Shown: positions 48,535 to 57,979 of the stretch, in pieces
Numbering within the stretch: position 1 is the stretch's first letter
How the letters are laid out: every line of letters starts with the position of its first letter
Assembly (NCBI GenBank): GCA_030849075.1
Contig: JASAOO010003558.1
Coordinates: 62,001-126,000 of the forward strand
Source: Zelonia costaricensis
Taxonomy: Eukaryota > Euglenozoa > Kinetoplastea > Trypanosomatida > Trypanosomatidae
Direction of reading: 5' to 3'
DNA length: 64,000 nucleotides
Translations under genes and position numbers: made by a program
Notes under the pieces: generated by a model
Databases searched by the model: none
Seen by the model: only the letters and a program-made list of their open reading frames with translations
What the model was told of the DNA's origin: nothing

Positions 48535-49140
48535 CTACAGTCCCTCAATCTCGCGCAGGTGGCTCTCTGCGTAGGCCGTCCACTGCGCCAGCCGCTGCTT
48601 CAGCTGCGCAACATCAGCGGGGGTCACATTGCGACTCTCGAACGAATACACACGCAGCTGCCGCACCTCCTCGTTGAGCCGCGCTGTGCAGAGGTGGTGC
48701 TGCACGGCACTCAGCACCGCGGCCTGCACGGCCACCGCGCCCGTCAACCCTAGCGCCGCCTCGACTTCACTGTACGCCATGCACACGCCACTGGGCCTCA
48801 GCGTGCGCTGGCTGCATAGGGTGAGAAAAGAAAGAAGCCGCAGTTTGCCCAGCGCGGCGGGGAACTTGGCCAGCAGCGCCTTCACCCCGTCCGAGGTCGC
48901 ATCCACGTCGCGGGTGTTCCCAAAGGCAAGCAGCTTCAGCAGGTCAGCCGTTGCGACATACTCGCTGGGTAGCGGGCTCTTGCCCGGCGGACGCGCGTGC
49001 GCCTGCAGCGCCTCGAGCACGGCACCGTAGAAGAAGACATCGGGGTCTGCGATGGAGTCGTGCGCGGCGGTCACGGCGGCGGCAGGTGAAGAGGCCTGCT
49101 GGACCGCCGCCACGTACGACCCACCGCCCAGGGCGTCCAT
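48535..49140 (-). CDS. CSN7: PCI-domain protein, COP9 signalosome subunit 7-like
   Basis: The predicted protein has 201 residues from ATG 49140. CSN7 is a PCI-domain subunit of the COP9 signalosome, which removes NEDD8 from cullin ligases. The central region follows CSN7 closely in pattern: ADLLKLLAFGNTRDV (CSN7: 'LLnLFAYGTy.Dy'), KLRLLSFLTLCSQRTLRPSG ('KLkhLTivSLA...k.ip'), and MAYSEVEAALGLTGAVAVQAAVLSAVQHHL ('ipYs.Ll.eL.i.nvReLEdLIieaiy'). These are followed by the winged-helix strand LRVYSFESRNVTPADVAQL (CSN7: 'l.V.....RDv...di..m...L..W'). It is shorter than animal CSN7 (~275) and lacks the C-terminal tail. eIF3 subunit M has the same fold and is the main alternative. An excellent spliced-leader acceptor lies 15 bases upstream. 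Confidence 0.75.
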   Translation of the reverse strand: MDALGGGSYVAAVQQASSPAAAVTAAHDSIADPDVFFYGAVLEALQAHARPPGKSPLPSEYVATADLLKLLAFGNTRDVDATSDGVKALLAKFPAALGKLRLLSFLTLCSQRTLRPSGVCMAYSEVEAALGLTGAVAVQAAVLSAVQHHLCTARLNEEVRQLRVYSFESRNVTPADVAQLKQRLAQWTAYAESHLREIEGL

Positions 49141-49155
49141 GGACCGAAGGCGGCG

Positions 49156-49178
49156 CTACAAGAGAAAAGGGAGACACA
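49156..49178 (-). promoter_or_regulatory. Predicted spliced-leader acceptor for the CSN7-like gene
   Basis: On the minus strand TGTGTCTCCCTTTTCTCTTG runs directly into TAG, with the AG at 49157-49156. The ATG at 49140 follows after a 15-base leader. It is the clearest acceptor in the window. Prediction only. Confidence 0.65.
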
Positions 49179-49218
49179 GCGTGCGTGTCTGCGTGTGTGG
49201 ATGTAGGTGTGTGGCTAC

Positions 49219-49241
49219 GTGTGTGTGTGTGTGTGTGTGTG
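49219..49241. repeat. (GT)n microsatellite
   Basis: Eleven GT units, about 60 bases upstream of the CSN7-like acceptor site. Confidence 0.85.
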
Positions 49242-49960
49242 CGTCTGTGTCTGTGGGTATCTCGATAGGCAGCGAAGAGTAACACGCGCCGAAGAGGAGA
49301 AGCCGTGTACCGGAGGGAGGGAGTACTTCACAGGAGGTGCGAATGCAGAAGGGGGGGAGGACAGATAGGAGTGCCGTCGCGGAACGAGTCAAGGTTGCAG
49401 GGGTGCGGGAGGATGGAGAAGAGACACGGTCGCAGGTGTTGCGAGCTCGACACGGGTTGCACACCGGATTTGGCTGGGAAGTCAGACACGGCTCACTCTT
49501 CGCAGTTTTACCTTTTTTATTGGCTTCTTCAAGTTCCTGCGGAGAAATGGACCAACCCCAGACATGGACGCGGTGCGGCGGTGAATAGAAGCTGCGGACA
49601 CTGAGGGAAGAACGGGGATTCCCGTGAGGAGACACAAGCATGGGAGCGCCTCGAGGTCAGCGGCACTGTAAGGACGATGCACTCGCCGTGCGGCTGAGCA
49701 GACGCAACAAGACAACACCGAAAAAAAAAAAAGGAGTCGTAGGGACGACGCACGCTGGCGACAAGCAGCACGGTGAGCTCCGTCGTGTCCTGTCTTCTGA
49801 GGCGCCCTCGACGAGGGGCCTGCGGCGTGTCGAGGCGGGCGTCCATCGTCAAGGGGGCGATAGCTGAAGCGGGTGCGCGCGGTGCGGCACACGCATCTGT
49901 GAAGACGGGGTGAGAGGAGCAGCGGCGAAGGCGCTCGGTGTCTGTGGAAGGACTGCCAGC

Positions 49961-50284
49961 TCACGCTTGACGAGGCGGCGCGGCTTCCCCGCTGCCGTCG
50001 CTCCGTCTCGACTCGGCTTGCGCCTTCACACGCTGCTGCTGCTTGTGTTGGTGTTGTTGCGACGTCGCCTCGGTCGATTGCAGGTAGGAGCGGACGGTGT
50101 TGTAGCTGGAGCTGATGTCGGTGGAAATCTCGCGCGCCGCAGCACCGAGCCACAGGCCCGCCTTCTCTCCAGTGAACTGCCCCTCCATGCGAACCGCCTT
50201 CTCCGCGACGCGCTGCACAAACGGCAGCTTGGCGCCCTGTCCGACCGCCATCCTGTACAGCATGCGCTGGAAGCACTTGGACAT
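49961..50284 (-). CDS. Small hypothetical protein (107 residues)
   Basis: The predicted protein has 107 residues from ATG 50284 (MSKCFQRMLYRMAVGQG); the frame is open upstream without an ATG. The N-terminal 30 residues are basic and amphipathic with no acidic residue until ~25, compatible with mitochondrial targeting. A folded-looking middle part (VRMEGQFTGEKAGLWLGAAAREISTD and SSSYNTVRSYLQS) is followed by a Gln/His/Ser-rich tail. Third-codon G/C preference matches real genes in the window. I do not recognise the family. It lies between DENR and the CSN7-like gene. Confidence 0.72.
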   Translation of the reverse strand: MSKCFQRMLYRMAVGQGAKLPFVQRVAEKAVRMEGQFTGEKAGLWLGAAAREISTDISSSYNTVRSYLQSTEATSQQHQHKQQQRVKAQAESRRSDGSGEAAPPRQA

Positions 50285-51047
50285 GAGTCGTCTCACTGGA
50301 TGCGTCCCCGCGCAGGTGGGCGTACGCACGACAGCGTGTGGTGACGTCGGTGTTGTGAACTGTGCAATACGAGAAAGGCTTTAGTCGTGGGAAAGTGCGA
50401 GAAGGACACACTGCAGGAGGACGGCGCAGGAGATAACACAGGAGGAGGGGCGGGAAGCGGGCAGGCGAGGAGCATGGAAGATGCAGTCAAGCGGTGCGGA
50501 GTTGTCGGGGTGTCGCCACCGTGTTGTGCACGAGGGTGCCTCGGGAAAGACCTGGCACCACAGGAAGCAGCAGCAGCGGAGGGAAGAGGGGGTGGGGTGG
50601 GGGACGCTGTGCAACGGAGAACCCCGGCCACGCTGTGAGCGTCTTCTCTTTGCCTCTCGCGCGCTACAAGAGACACACACACACGCACACTCTTCTCCCC
50701 GCCACCCACCCACCCCATCTGTTCCAGGTCTTTTCGTAGCGTTGCTGCTTTCGTTTTCTTTCTTTCCGTTCTCGTGTAACCTTAGGTGGGGACGGCATCG
50801 CACCGGTGTGCGATCGGTGTGGCACGCACGCAGTTGCATCTTAAGTGGCACGACAAGCACGCGTCCGCGCTCACGCAACTCCCATCCAGGGCCGGTAGAG
50901 ATCGGGAGTGGCCCTTCGTCTCCCTCCCCGGACCCCACCGGCACCCTCGTCGTGTGCTGCGTGGGTGTGAGTACACGAGTGCGCGTGCGGGCGGTGGCGG
51001 CGGCGCACGCAGGGGGGCGCACGCCCCCCTCCCCTCCCTCTCTGCCA
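50285..51047. other. Intergenic region upstream of the 107-residue gene
   Basis: CA repeats are short (about 50671-50688). The coding strand has AG-rich rather than pyrimidine-rich stretches at about 50690-50725. No gene and no clear acceptor are seen. Confidence 0.5.
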
Positions 51048-51914
51048 TTAGTAGGGGTACGGCACCTTCTTCTTGCCCTCCAGCATGTACACCGACTCCT
51101 TCGGAATGTTGTACTTGGTGATCAGCATCTCGGCCAGCTGGTCCACCACGTTGCCTTGGATGTCGATGCAGTCCTGGTGCTTGCCCTCCTCGGCAGCCCG
51201 CACGCCGGCACCACACGAGAAGCGCTTGCGCCAGTCCCTAGAGAGGTCCTTCAGGTTGAGGCCGAAGAGGTCCATGCCGAAGACGGACGTGATCATGCGA
51301 CGGCCGGTGCGCTTCTCCACCTCCAGCACCACGATGCGCTCCAGCGCCTTCTTGATGCCTCGCCCCTCCAACAGCGCCTCGAGCCGGCCCTTCTCCGTCA
51401 GGATACGGCGCTTGCGGCCCCGGTCCTCGGCATCAGCGAGCTCGGCCGCGTGCTCGAGCAGCCACGGACGGCACTTCTCCATCATGCCACCGAACTCACA
51501 CATCTCGGCCGGGAAGGTGCACATCGGGCAGTAGAGCACCTCGACCGGCTTGTGCCGTGTATCGGCGGGCTCTTCGTCGTCGGCTGCGCCCCCTGCTGCG
51601 CCCTCCTCGGCGGCCGCCTCGGCAGCCTTGTCGTCTTCGTTCGCGTTGCCGCCCTTGTTCTTCTTGCGCTGCTGCTTGTCCGCCTTCTTGAGGCGGTTGC
51701 CCTTGTACTCCTTCTTCTTCTTCGGCGCATCCTCGTCATCGCTGTCGTTCTCGCTCCCGCTGTGCTGCGCAGAGGTTGACGCCGCCACGGTCGGCTCGGT
51801 CGTGCCCGCCTCCCCGGCCTCCGCCTTCACCTCGACGTGCTCCTCCTCGCGCTCCTCGTCGCTGTCCGACGGCGCGTGGGCGGCCGCCTTGGACTTCTTC
51901 TTATTGCGACCCAT
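51048..51914 (-). CDS. DENR: Density-regulated protein (DENR/Tma22), SUI1 domain
   Basis: The predicted protein has 288 residues from ATG 51914 (MGRNKKKSKAAAHAP). DENR works with MCT-1 in ribosome recycling and in re-initiation after short upstream reading frames, by releasing or placing tRNA on the 40S subunit. The evidence is the DENR N-terminal zinc-binding motif VLYCPMCTFPAEMCEFGGM followed by KCRPWL (human: YCxxCxxPxEYCEF...KCxxWL), and a C-terminal SUI1 domain (about 170-288) with ALERIVVLEVEKRTGRRMITSVFGMDLFGL, KRFSCGAGV and DCIDIQGNVVDQLAEMLI. It is ~90 residues longer than human DENR because of an acidic plus lysine-rich, probably disordered, N-terminal extension and linker (DEDAPKKKKEYKGNRLKKADK). 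No key residue seems missing. Confidence 0.95.
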   Translation of the reverse strand: MGRNKKKSKAAAHAPSDSDEEREEEHVEVKAEAGEAGTTEPTVAASTSAQHSGSENDSDDEDAPKKKKEYKGNRLKKADKQQRKKNKGGNANEDDKAAEAAAEEGAAGGAADDEEPADTRHKPVEVLYCPMCTFPAEMCEFGGMMEKCRPWLLEHAAELADAEDRGRKRRILTEKGRLEALLEGRGIKKALERIVVLEVEKRTGRRMITSVFGMDLFGLNLKDLSRDWRKRFSCGAGVRAAEEGKHQDCIDIQGNVVDQLAEMLITKYNIPKESVYMLEGKKKVPYPY

Positions 51915-52765
51915 AGCGGACCACGCTCTGTGGGTGTGTGTGTGTGTGTGTGTGTGTCCACGTAACAGCCCCCTCTGCAAGCCGGCCTGTGGTGCGCTGA
52001 GAAAAAGGCGAAGGCGGGAGAGCTCGAGTGGTTAGATGGGAGAGGGGAGGGGAGGGGCGGCGGCGAGCCGAGTCCGTGCCAATAGGTATATCCAGCTGTG
52101 TTGACGGGTGTATGTGAGCGAGTTGAGGGGAGAGGAGAAGGTGGAGGTCGAAGTTGCGGTAAACTGACGACGAGAAAAGATGTCTCGATGAAGAAGAAGC
52201 GCCTCGAGACCGGCAACGTGCAGGTCAACCGTGCCTGCCGCTCGATCCACCTGCCGAACTGCGGGGTGATGTGATCAGGGCGAAGAAACATGGAAGGACG
52301 TGCCGTGAGTGACGCACCGTCCCAGTCTCGCGGTACCCTCAACGCGTGTGCAGCCCTTTTGGTGTGCCCTCATCGAAGAGCAACCCCTGATCAAGTGAGC
52401 CATGGCATGTGCGAAGTTGTAGACGTGGGGTAACGGAGAAGTGGGAAGGAGGGAAGGGTGAGGCGTGCGTCGTAGAGTAAAGCCCCGCACCGCTGCTCTC
52501 CTTCCGCCTCCCCCCCCCCCCTCATTCCCACCCTTCGTTCCCGTGCTCTCCGCCCCGCATCGCACGGTCAGATAGTGAAACATCATGCGTGCCGTTCCAT
52601 TCAAGCAAAACAAAGAAGAGGAGAGGGACACGAGCGATGCGAGGAGCGGCACGGCAGCACGCACGTACACACACACACACACACACAGAACGGAAAAAGG
52701 GCTCAGAGGGCACACCAACGAGTCTAATCTAGTCTATCACACATCAGCATCCAAAAGACTCCCCG
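51915..52765. other. Intergenic region upstream of DENR
   Basis: It holds (GT)n at 51934-51957, so the DENR leader carries (CA)n ending in CAG as a possible acceptor; a C run at about 52511-52521; and (CA)n at about 52671-52687. No gene is supported. Confidence 0.55.
51934..51957. repeat. (GT)n microsatellite
   Basis: Twelve GT units only 20 bases upstream of the DENR start; (CA)n on the coding strand. Confidence 0.85.
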
Positions 52766-55700
52766 TCACGCATCGCTGTACGGGTGCACACGAATCGCCG
52801 CCGAGGACGGGGCGGCCGTCGGGGCGGTGGAGGAGGGCTTGCTTGCGATGCCCTGCCGATTGGCGGGCCCCTCCAGCACCCGCACCGGCACCACATCCGA
52901 CTGTGTTTTCGTCGAAGGGCGGGGGCGGTCCGGCGACTGCGACGGAGCCGGCGCCAGGCTGTGCACATCGCGCTCGCTGTTGTCACGGCTGTGGCGGCCG
53001 GGCTCGTGGAGGGGATGCGTGCCACTCCCCAGCGGCGCGCGGGCGCCAGCACCGGCGGCGCTGCCGCGGTGGCTACGATTGCCCAACGACTCCGCTGCGG
53101 TCGGGAAGGCGTACGGGCCGAGGTGGACTGCCGCGCTGGACGGCAGCACCTGCACGCCTGAGCTGCCGCGCGGCGTTGTCGGGTCTCGCCTCCCTGAGTC
53201 GCTGCCCCGATCGCGTGCGGAGGTGTGGTCGCGTTGTTGCGGCTGCGGCGTCGCCGGGGGCAGCTGCGGCGGCGGCAGACCCGACTGCTGCTGCTGCTGC
53301 TGCTGCTGTTCACGGCGCGGGTACGGCATGCGAGACTGCGAGGCACCCTGCTCTCTTGGGTTTGCCTCCAGGACGCGCACCGAGGGGTTCGAGACGATGG
53401 GGGTGTTGCGCTCGTAGAGGTGGCCTGGGTCGCGGTCATGTCGCGGGGACTCGCTGCGCCGCGCGTGCGCCTGCCTCGCAGCATCCGCCGAGGCACGCCG
53501 TGCGCGGGGCGACAGGCGCATCTGCGCAACAGACTGGAAGTAGATCTCGCTCTCCTGGCTGATGGTGGCGGGCTGGTACCGCTCGGGTGACGTGTCCGTG
53601 TGCGGCGCCGACTCGTGCCTGTCCGGGTCCGTCTCAGAGGCACGCGGCAGCGGCGGCGATTGGCTCTTCAATCGCTCACCGCCCACGCCACCACTTGGCC
53701 GGGTTACGGCGCTCTGCGCGGGGCGCCGCGCGAGCCCCGCTGTAACCGGGGCGGACAGGGACGATCCTGCAGCAGCGGTCGCCGCGCGGCGCACACCCGG
53801 CTCGACGCGTGGTGGGGACGTGTTGGGCCCGAGCCCGTGCAGCGGGTTGAGGTGGAAGGAGCCGCCAGCTGGGTTGCGCGGCGACTTCGACTCCTTCAAG
53901 TAGCGCTTCGGGTCGTCACCGGCGCGCGCTCCGCCGCCGCCGCCGCCTGGCAGCATCGCCGCCCCCGCGCTCGCGGGCAGCGGGCGCTGACGCGGTGGGC
54001 TGCGGTACAAGTGCGGGGGCGGGAAGCGCGCCGCCCCTGCCAGCTCCAGGTTCGCCGTCGTCGGAGGCATGAGAGCGAGCGCCGAGGGCCCAACAAGGGG
54101 GCCGCTGCCGGGCTCAGCGGGATGCGGAGCCGGTGCTGTTGCGAGAGGGTGCACAAGCGCGGCGGTGGCGTACTGCCGCCGTGAGTGCGGGGGTGACGGC
54201 GGGCGAGCAGACGATGCGTGCGTCGATGTGGCCGGCGTCATGGATGCCCCACCGAACGGTGACTCGTGCCGCGACGCGCTCTGCGGTGGCTGCCGCGGTA
54301 GGAGCTGCAGTGGGTGGCGTGCGTCGGCGCTGCCGAAAGAGAATTCGCGGGGCTCGGGCCACTTCGAGGGCTGACTCGCGTGGCGCTGCACCACCCGCGG
54401 GATGAACTGCGGCTGCAGCGGCTCGGCGGAGCGGCCGCTGGACACGGCGGTGTCCTCGCCGCCCCATGTCGGGGCGGAGGCAACGGACACACACACCGCC
54501 GAGGGCGCCTTCGGCGGGACAGAGTCTAGGGTGAAGGACGGCTGCTGCGCCGTCCCCGTGACGGGGGTCGGGGTCAGGGTGGGGGTGGAGGTGGAGCCGG
54601 TGGCGCTTTGGGCGGCAGACCACGTGGGCAGCTGCTGCGCCTTGGACGAGGCGCGCTGCGGGCCCTCTGCGGAGACGGTCGGCGCCGCTGCCGCCGCCGA
54701 CGCCGTGCGAGCCGGCGCTGTGGGGTTGGGAGCGGCGAGAGGGGTGGACCAGTCGACGTCAACGGGCTGCTTCTGTTGGCCTTCTCCGGCAAGGTTGCGC
54801 ACGAGCTCCTCCAGCTGCTGCTCGTTGCCCATCGAGAATACGCTGATGCGCCGCCCGGCGGACGGTTTGCCTTTGATGTCGCTGAGCTGGCTCTTGATGC
54901 TGGCCAGCATGCTGAGCGTCTCGCGTTCCTGCTGCTGCACAATGCGGAGCACCGCGCTCAGCACCTGCTCCTTGCTCTGGCTGATGTGCAGGAGAACCTC
55001 CTCCTTGGACAGGCCCTTGGTGCGGCGCATGTTCAGCAGCTCCACCCACACCGCGTCGATCTCCTGCTTCGTGAAGTTCTTGAAGCTCATGTACTCGCGC
55101 TTGCGCACGAACTGGTGCGTCGGGAGCAGCACATTTGACAGCGGGGTGCCGCCGTTGCGGGAGTTCGCGGCCACCGGCAGCATCGCGTCCGTCGGGGTGC
55201 CGGCAGCCTTGACGGCCAGCCTGGTCGGCGACAAGACCATCTTCGCAGGGACCGAGGGAGGACTCGAGCTGTGCGGCCGCCCCTGCACGGAGGCCTCGCT
55301 TGCCGAGCGGCCGCCCTCGTCGTCGCCTCTCTCTTGCCGCACAAGGAACACCTCCCCCGTGGTAATGCCGGATACCTTGACCAGCAGGTCGCTCGGGGTG
55401 TGCCCGGCGGCCCCCGACGACGGCGTCGTCGGCTTCAGCGGCGAGTACGACATCAGAGACGCCGCCGCGTCGCTCACGTGCACCGTGCCGCTGTCCTCCC
55501 GCTCCTCCCGCTGCACCTCCGCGATGGGCTTGGGCCTTTTCGCACTGCGTGCCTGCTCCTCCTCCTCCGAGAAGAGCTTCGTAAGGGTCGCGGCAGGGGC
55601 TGGCGGGGTGGTCGGCGGCGTGCTGGAGGGCGACACCTTGCTAAGCGGCGCGGGCCTCACCGGGCTCTGCCGAGTGCCCAACGGCTTTGACAGCTGCGCC

Positions 55701-57979
55701 GTCGGCGTGCGTGGGGCGCTCGTGTGCGCGGCGCGGAAGTCGGCCATCTGCCGGTGCAGCGACTCCTCCAGCGCCGTCACGCGGGACAGCGCGAGGCGCA
55801 GCTCGCTCGCGGTGCGCAGCCCGTCGTTCTGCGCCCTCTCCGCGGCCTTGGCGCTCTGCGCAGCCTCGCGTGCGGCCGCACGGGCCTCCCTGGAGGCGTC
55901 GTCGGCCTGCGCGGCAGCGGCTGTGACGGCGCTGGCGTTGAGGGGGTGCGACGCGGCGAAGGGAGTGGGAGCAGCAGATGACGGCGTTGGGGCTGCGCGG
56001 CTGTACTCCTGCGCCTGCGCAATGCGGAGGCGCTGCAGAGAGGAGCGGAGCAGCTTGATGTCCTCCTCCTGCTGCCGCAGCCGCTCGCTGTGGTCGTCGG
56101 AATCTCTGTCGATCTCCTCCACCACCCGGGACAGGCTCTGGCTGCTCTGCAGGGACCTCCCAGACGCCGCCCGCCCCAGCACCGCCGGCTCCTCCTTCCT
56201 CGCCACGCCGTGCGCCGCATTTGTGGTGGCGCTCGTGTTGGAACTCGGCTCGGCTGCGAAGCCGGTGACGGGCGACACCATTGCGGAGGTGCCGCTGCTC
56301 GACTCGGCGGACCGGCGCGGCAGCGCTGATGACGACGATTGCGCTGCGACGAGCGGAGCAGCCGGCGACGTGCCGGACTGCCGCGACGCCGCGGCTGCCG
56401 CGGCCGCGCGTGCCTGGGCGACGCGCAGCTCGTCTATGCTCCGCAGCACATCGTTGTGGCGATCGGCCAACGTGCAGAGCTCGAGCCGCACGGCGCTCTC
56501 GAGCGTGGCGAGCTCGGTGTGCACGTCGTTCAAGTTGCGCTGCGTCAGGAACACGTTCTTGGCGTCGTCCCAGAGCTTCATGACACCGCGGTGGACCTCC
56601 TCGCGGACCAGCGCCGGATCCTGTTGCATCGTCAGCGCAGCCGACGTGTGCGAGATGCGCTCGAGCAAGTCGGAGTGTGCGGCGCGGACAGCGGCCTCGA
56701 CCACCTGCCGGAACTTCGCCGCGTCCTCGTCGACGTGCTTGGCGAACGTCTTCAGGTAGTCCTGCATCGCCGTGTGCTCCTCGGCAAAACGGGAAAGTCG
56801 CAGCTCCTGCGCGGCCACTGTCCGCTGCGTCTCCTGCGCGGGCCGCACGCACGTCTCCTGCATCGCCCGGGACAGCTCCCCGACATCGCGCCGCAGCGCC
56901 TCGGTGGCGGCCGCTTGGCGCTCCTGTGCCGCAACCAGCTGAGCGTGCAGGGCCTGGTCCGCCGCTGCGGCCCGCTGCTGCGCCGCAGCCACGTCGTCGC
57001 GCACCTTGGCGCTGAGGTCGGTGACGCTGGCGCGCCAGTTGAGGTCGACCGTCTCCAGCTGACTGTCGTGCTTCGCCAGCTCTTGCAGGATGCCCTGGTG
57101 CGCCGTGGCCTGCCGCCGGTCCAGCGCCTGGCTGTGCTGCGCCACCTGCGCCACCTCGGCCGCGAGACCGTTCGTCGCCGCCTGCACGACGTCGCGCACG
57201 TTGCGCTCCATCTCCTCCATGCGGCGGCGCAGCTCCGCCGCGTCGGCCTGCTCGGTGGTGTGCAGCTGGTTCATGTCGATGCGCGTGCGCTGGTCGAGCG
57301 CCTCGAGCGCCTGGTTGATGCGCTGCACGGCGCCGTCCAGGTCCCCTCGCTGCTGCGCCCCGGCGGTGCGCACGTCGCCGCTGAGGGAGCCGTGCACGTC
57401 GCGCAGCGCATCGCGAATAGCGCTCTCGAGGTTGTCGCTGCGCTGCCGCTGCGTGGCGAGCTCGGCGCTCATCTGCTGCTGCAGCGCCAGCATGTCGTCG
57501 CGACTGCGCGACTCGACGGCTTGAGTGGCGTTGGCGAGGCTCTGCAGCTGCGCCTGCACATTGCGCATTGCCTCCGCCGACGCCGCCTCGCCCGTCTGGG
57601 CGCGCTGATGCACGCCGCCGACGTCGGCCTGCAGTCGCTGCCCCATGCCGTGCAGGGCGGCATCGTGCTTGTCGTTGACGCCGCGCAGCGCCGCCCCCTG
57701 CGCCTGCAGCTCCGCCTGCAAAGAACCGAGGCGCTCGCCCTGACTCTGCAGCTGCGCCTGCAGCCGATTCGTGGCCTCGGCTGAGGTGCCGCCGCGCTCG
57801 TTCAGCGCCGCGTACAGCTGCTGTTGCGCCTGCTCACGACTGCGCGACTCGGCGGCGGCGTACTGCTCCACCTCGCGCAGGCGTTGCAGGACAGCGCCGA
57901 TGGTCTGCTCTTGCTGCCGGATAATGTCCTCGAGCGACACCAGCCGGTGCAAGAGCGAGTTGACGGCATCGGCGCTCAT
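52766..57979 (-). CDS. Very large coiled-coil and low-complexity protein (1737 residues)
   Basis: The predicted protein has 1737 residues from ATG 57979 (MSADAVNSLLHRLVSLEDII). Residues ~5-530 are almost continuous coiled coil, rich in Gln, Ala, Arg and Leu, with repeated 'LQAQLQSQGERLGSLQ'-like heptads. A second coiled coil lies around 640-780. Residues ~945-1060 form a distinct island of ordinary composition: FKNFTKQEIDAVWVEL, MRRTKGLSKEEVLLHISQSK and EQVLSAVLRIVQQQERETLS, i.e. predicted amphipathic helices, with KGKPSAGRRISVFSM next to it. The last ~650 residues are Ser/Pro/Arg-rich and disordered, with a seven-glutamine run encoded near 53289-53312. No enzyme domain is recognised. Size and layout suggest a cytoskeletal scaffold, for example at the basal body or flagellar pocket, but nothing proves it. 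Confidence 0.88.
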   Translation of the reverse strand: MSADAVNSLLHRLVSLEDIIRQQEQTIGAVLQRLREVEQYAAAESRSREQAQQQLYAALNERGGTSAEATNRLQAQLQSQGERLGSLQAELQAQGAALRGVNDKHDAALHGMGQRLQADVGGVHQRAQTGEAASAEAMRNVQAQLQSLANATQAVESRSRDDMLALQQQMSAELATQRQRSDNLESAIRDALRDVHGSLSGDVRTAGAQQRGDLDGAVQRINQALEALDQRTRIDMNQLHTTEQADAAELRRRMEEMERNVRDVVQAATNGLAAEVAQVAQHSQALDRRQATAHQGILQELAKHDSQLETVDLNWRASVTDLSAKVRDDVAAAQQRAAAADQALHAQLVAAQERQAAATEALRRDVGELSRAMQETCVRPAQETQRTVAAQELRLSRFAEEHTAMQDYLKTFAKHVDEDAAKFRQVVEAAVRAAHSDLLERISHTSAALTMQQDPALVREEVHRGVMKLWDDAKNVFLTQRNLNDVHTELATLESAVRLELCTLADRHNDVLRSIDELRVAQARAAAAAAASRQSGTSPAAPLVAAQSSSSALPRRSAESSSGTSAMVSPVTGFAAEPSSNTSATTNAAHGVARKEEPAVLGRAASGRSLQSSQSLSRVVEEIDRDSDDHSERLRQQEEDIKLLRSSLQRLRIAQAQEYSRAAPTPSSAAPTPFAASHPLNASAVTAAAAQADDASREARAAAREAAQSAKAAERAQNDGLRTASELRLALSRVTALEESLHRQMADFRAAHTSAPRTPTAQLSKPLGTRQSPVRPAPLSKVSPSSTPPTTPPAPAATLTKLFSEEEEQARSAKRPKPIAEVQREEREDSGTVHVSDAAASLMSYSPLKPTTPSSGAAGHTPSDLLVKVSGITTGEVFLVRQERGDDEGGRSASEASVQGRPHSSSPPSVPAKMVLSPTRLAVKAAGTPTDAMLPVAANSRNGGTPLSNVLLPTHQFVRKREYMSFKNFTKQEIDAVWVELLNMRRTKGLSKEEVLLHISQSKEQVLSAVLRIVQQQERETLSMLASIKSQLSDIKGKPSAGRRISVFSMGNEQQLEELVRNLAGEGQQKQPVDVDWSTPLAAPNPTAPARTASAAAAAPTVSAEGPQRASSKAQQLPTWSAAQSATGSTSTPTLTPTPVTGTAQQPSFTLDSVPPKAPSAVCVSVASAPTWGGEDTAVSSGRSAEPLQPQFIPRVVQRHASQPSKWPEPREFSFGSADARHPLQLLPRQPPQSASRHESPFGGASMTPATSTHASSARPPSPPHSRRQYATAALVHPLATAPAPHPAEPGSGPLVGPSALALMPPTTANLELAGAARFPPPHLYRSPPRQRPLPASAGAAMLPGGGGGGARAGDDPKRYLKESKSPRNPAGGSFHLNPLHGLGPNTSPPRVEPGVRRAATAAAGSSLSAPVTAGLARRPAQSAVTRPSGGVGGERLKSQSPPLPRASETDPDRHESAPHTDTSPERYQPATISQESEIYFQSVAQMRLSPRARRASADAARQAHARRSESPRHDRDPGHLYERNTPIVSNPSVRVLEANPREQGASQSRMPYPRREQQQQQQQQSGLPPPQLPPATPQPQQRDHTSARDRGSDSGRRDPTTPRGSSGVQVLPSSAAVHLGPYAFPTAAESLGNRSHRGSAAGAGARAPLGSGTHPLHEPGRHSRDNSERDVHSLAPAPSQSPDRPRPSTKTQSDVVPVRVLEGPANRQGIASKPSSTAPTAAPSSAAIRVHPYSDA
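53289..53312. repeat. CTG/CAG trinucleotide run encoding polyglutamine
   Basis: Seven or eight CTG units on the plus strand give CAG codons on the minus strand, a short polyglutamine tract in the disordered C-terminus of the 1737-residue protein. Confidence 0.8.

Larger units (their letters stand above)
49141..49960. other. Intergenic region upstream of the CSN7-like gene
   Basis: It holds the acceptor candidate at 49156-49157, (GT)n at 49219-49241, and an A run at about 49721-49732 (T run on the coding strand). No gene is supported. Confidence 0.55.

Noticed and set aside
49482..50411. 309-codon minus-strand open frame overlapping the 107-residue gene
   Set aside because: It is in another frame over the better-composed 107-residue protein and continues into intergenic sequence with Arg/Ser/His-rich composition.
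54402..56759. 785-codon open frame on the plus strand
   Set aside because: Antisense to the 1737-residue coiled-coil gene; Cys/Ser/Arg-rich with no domain.
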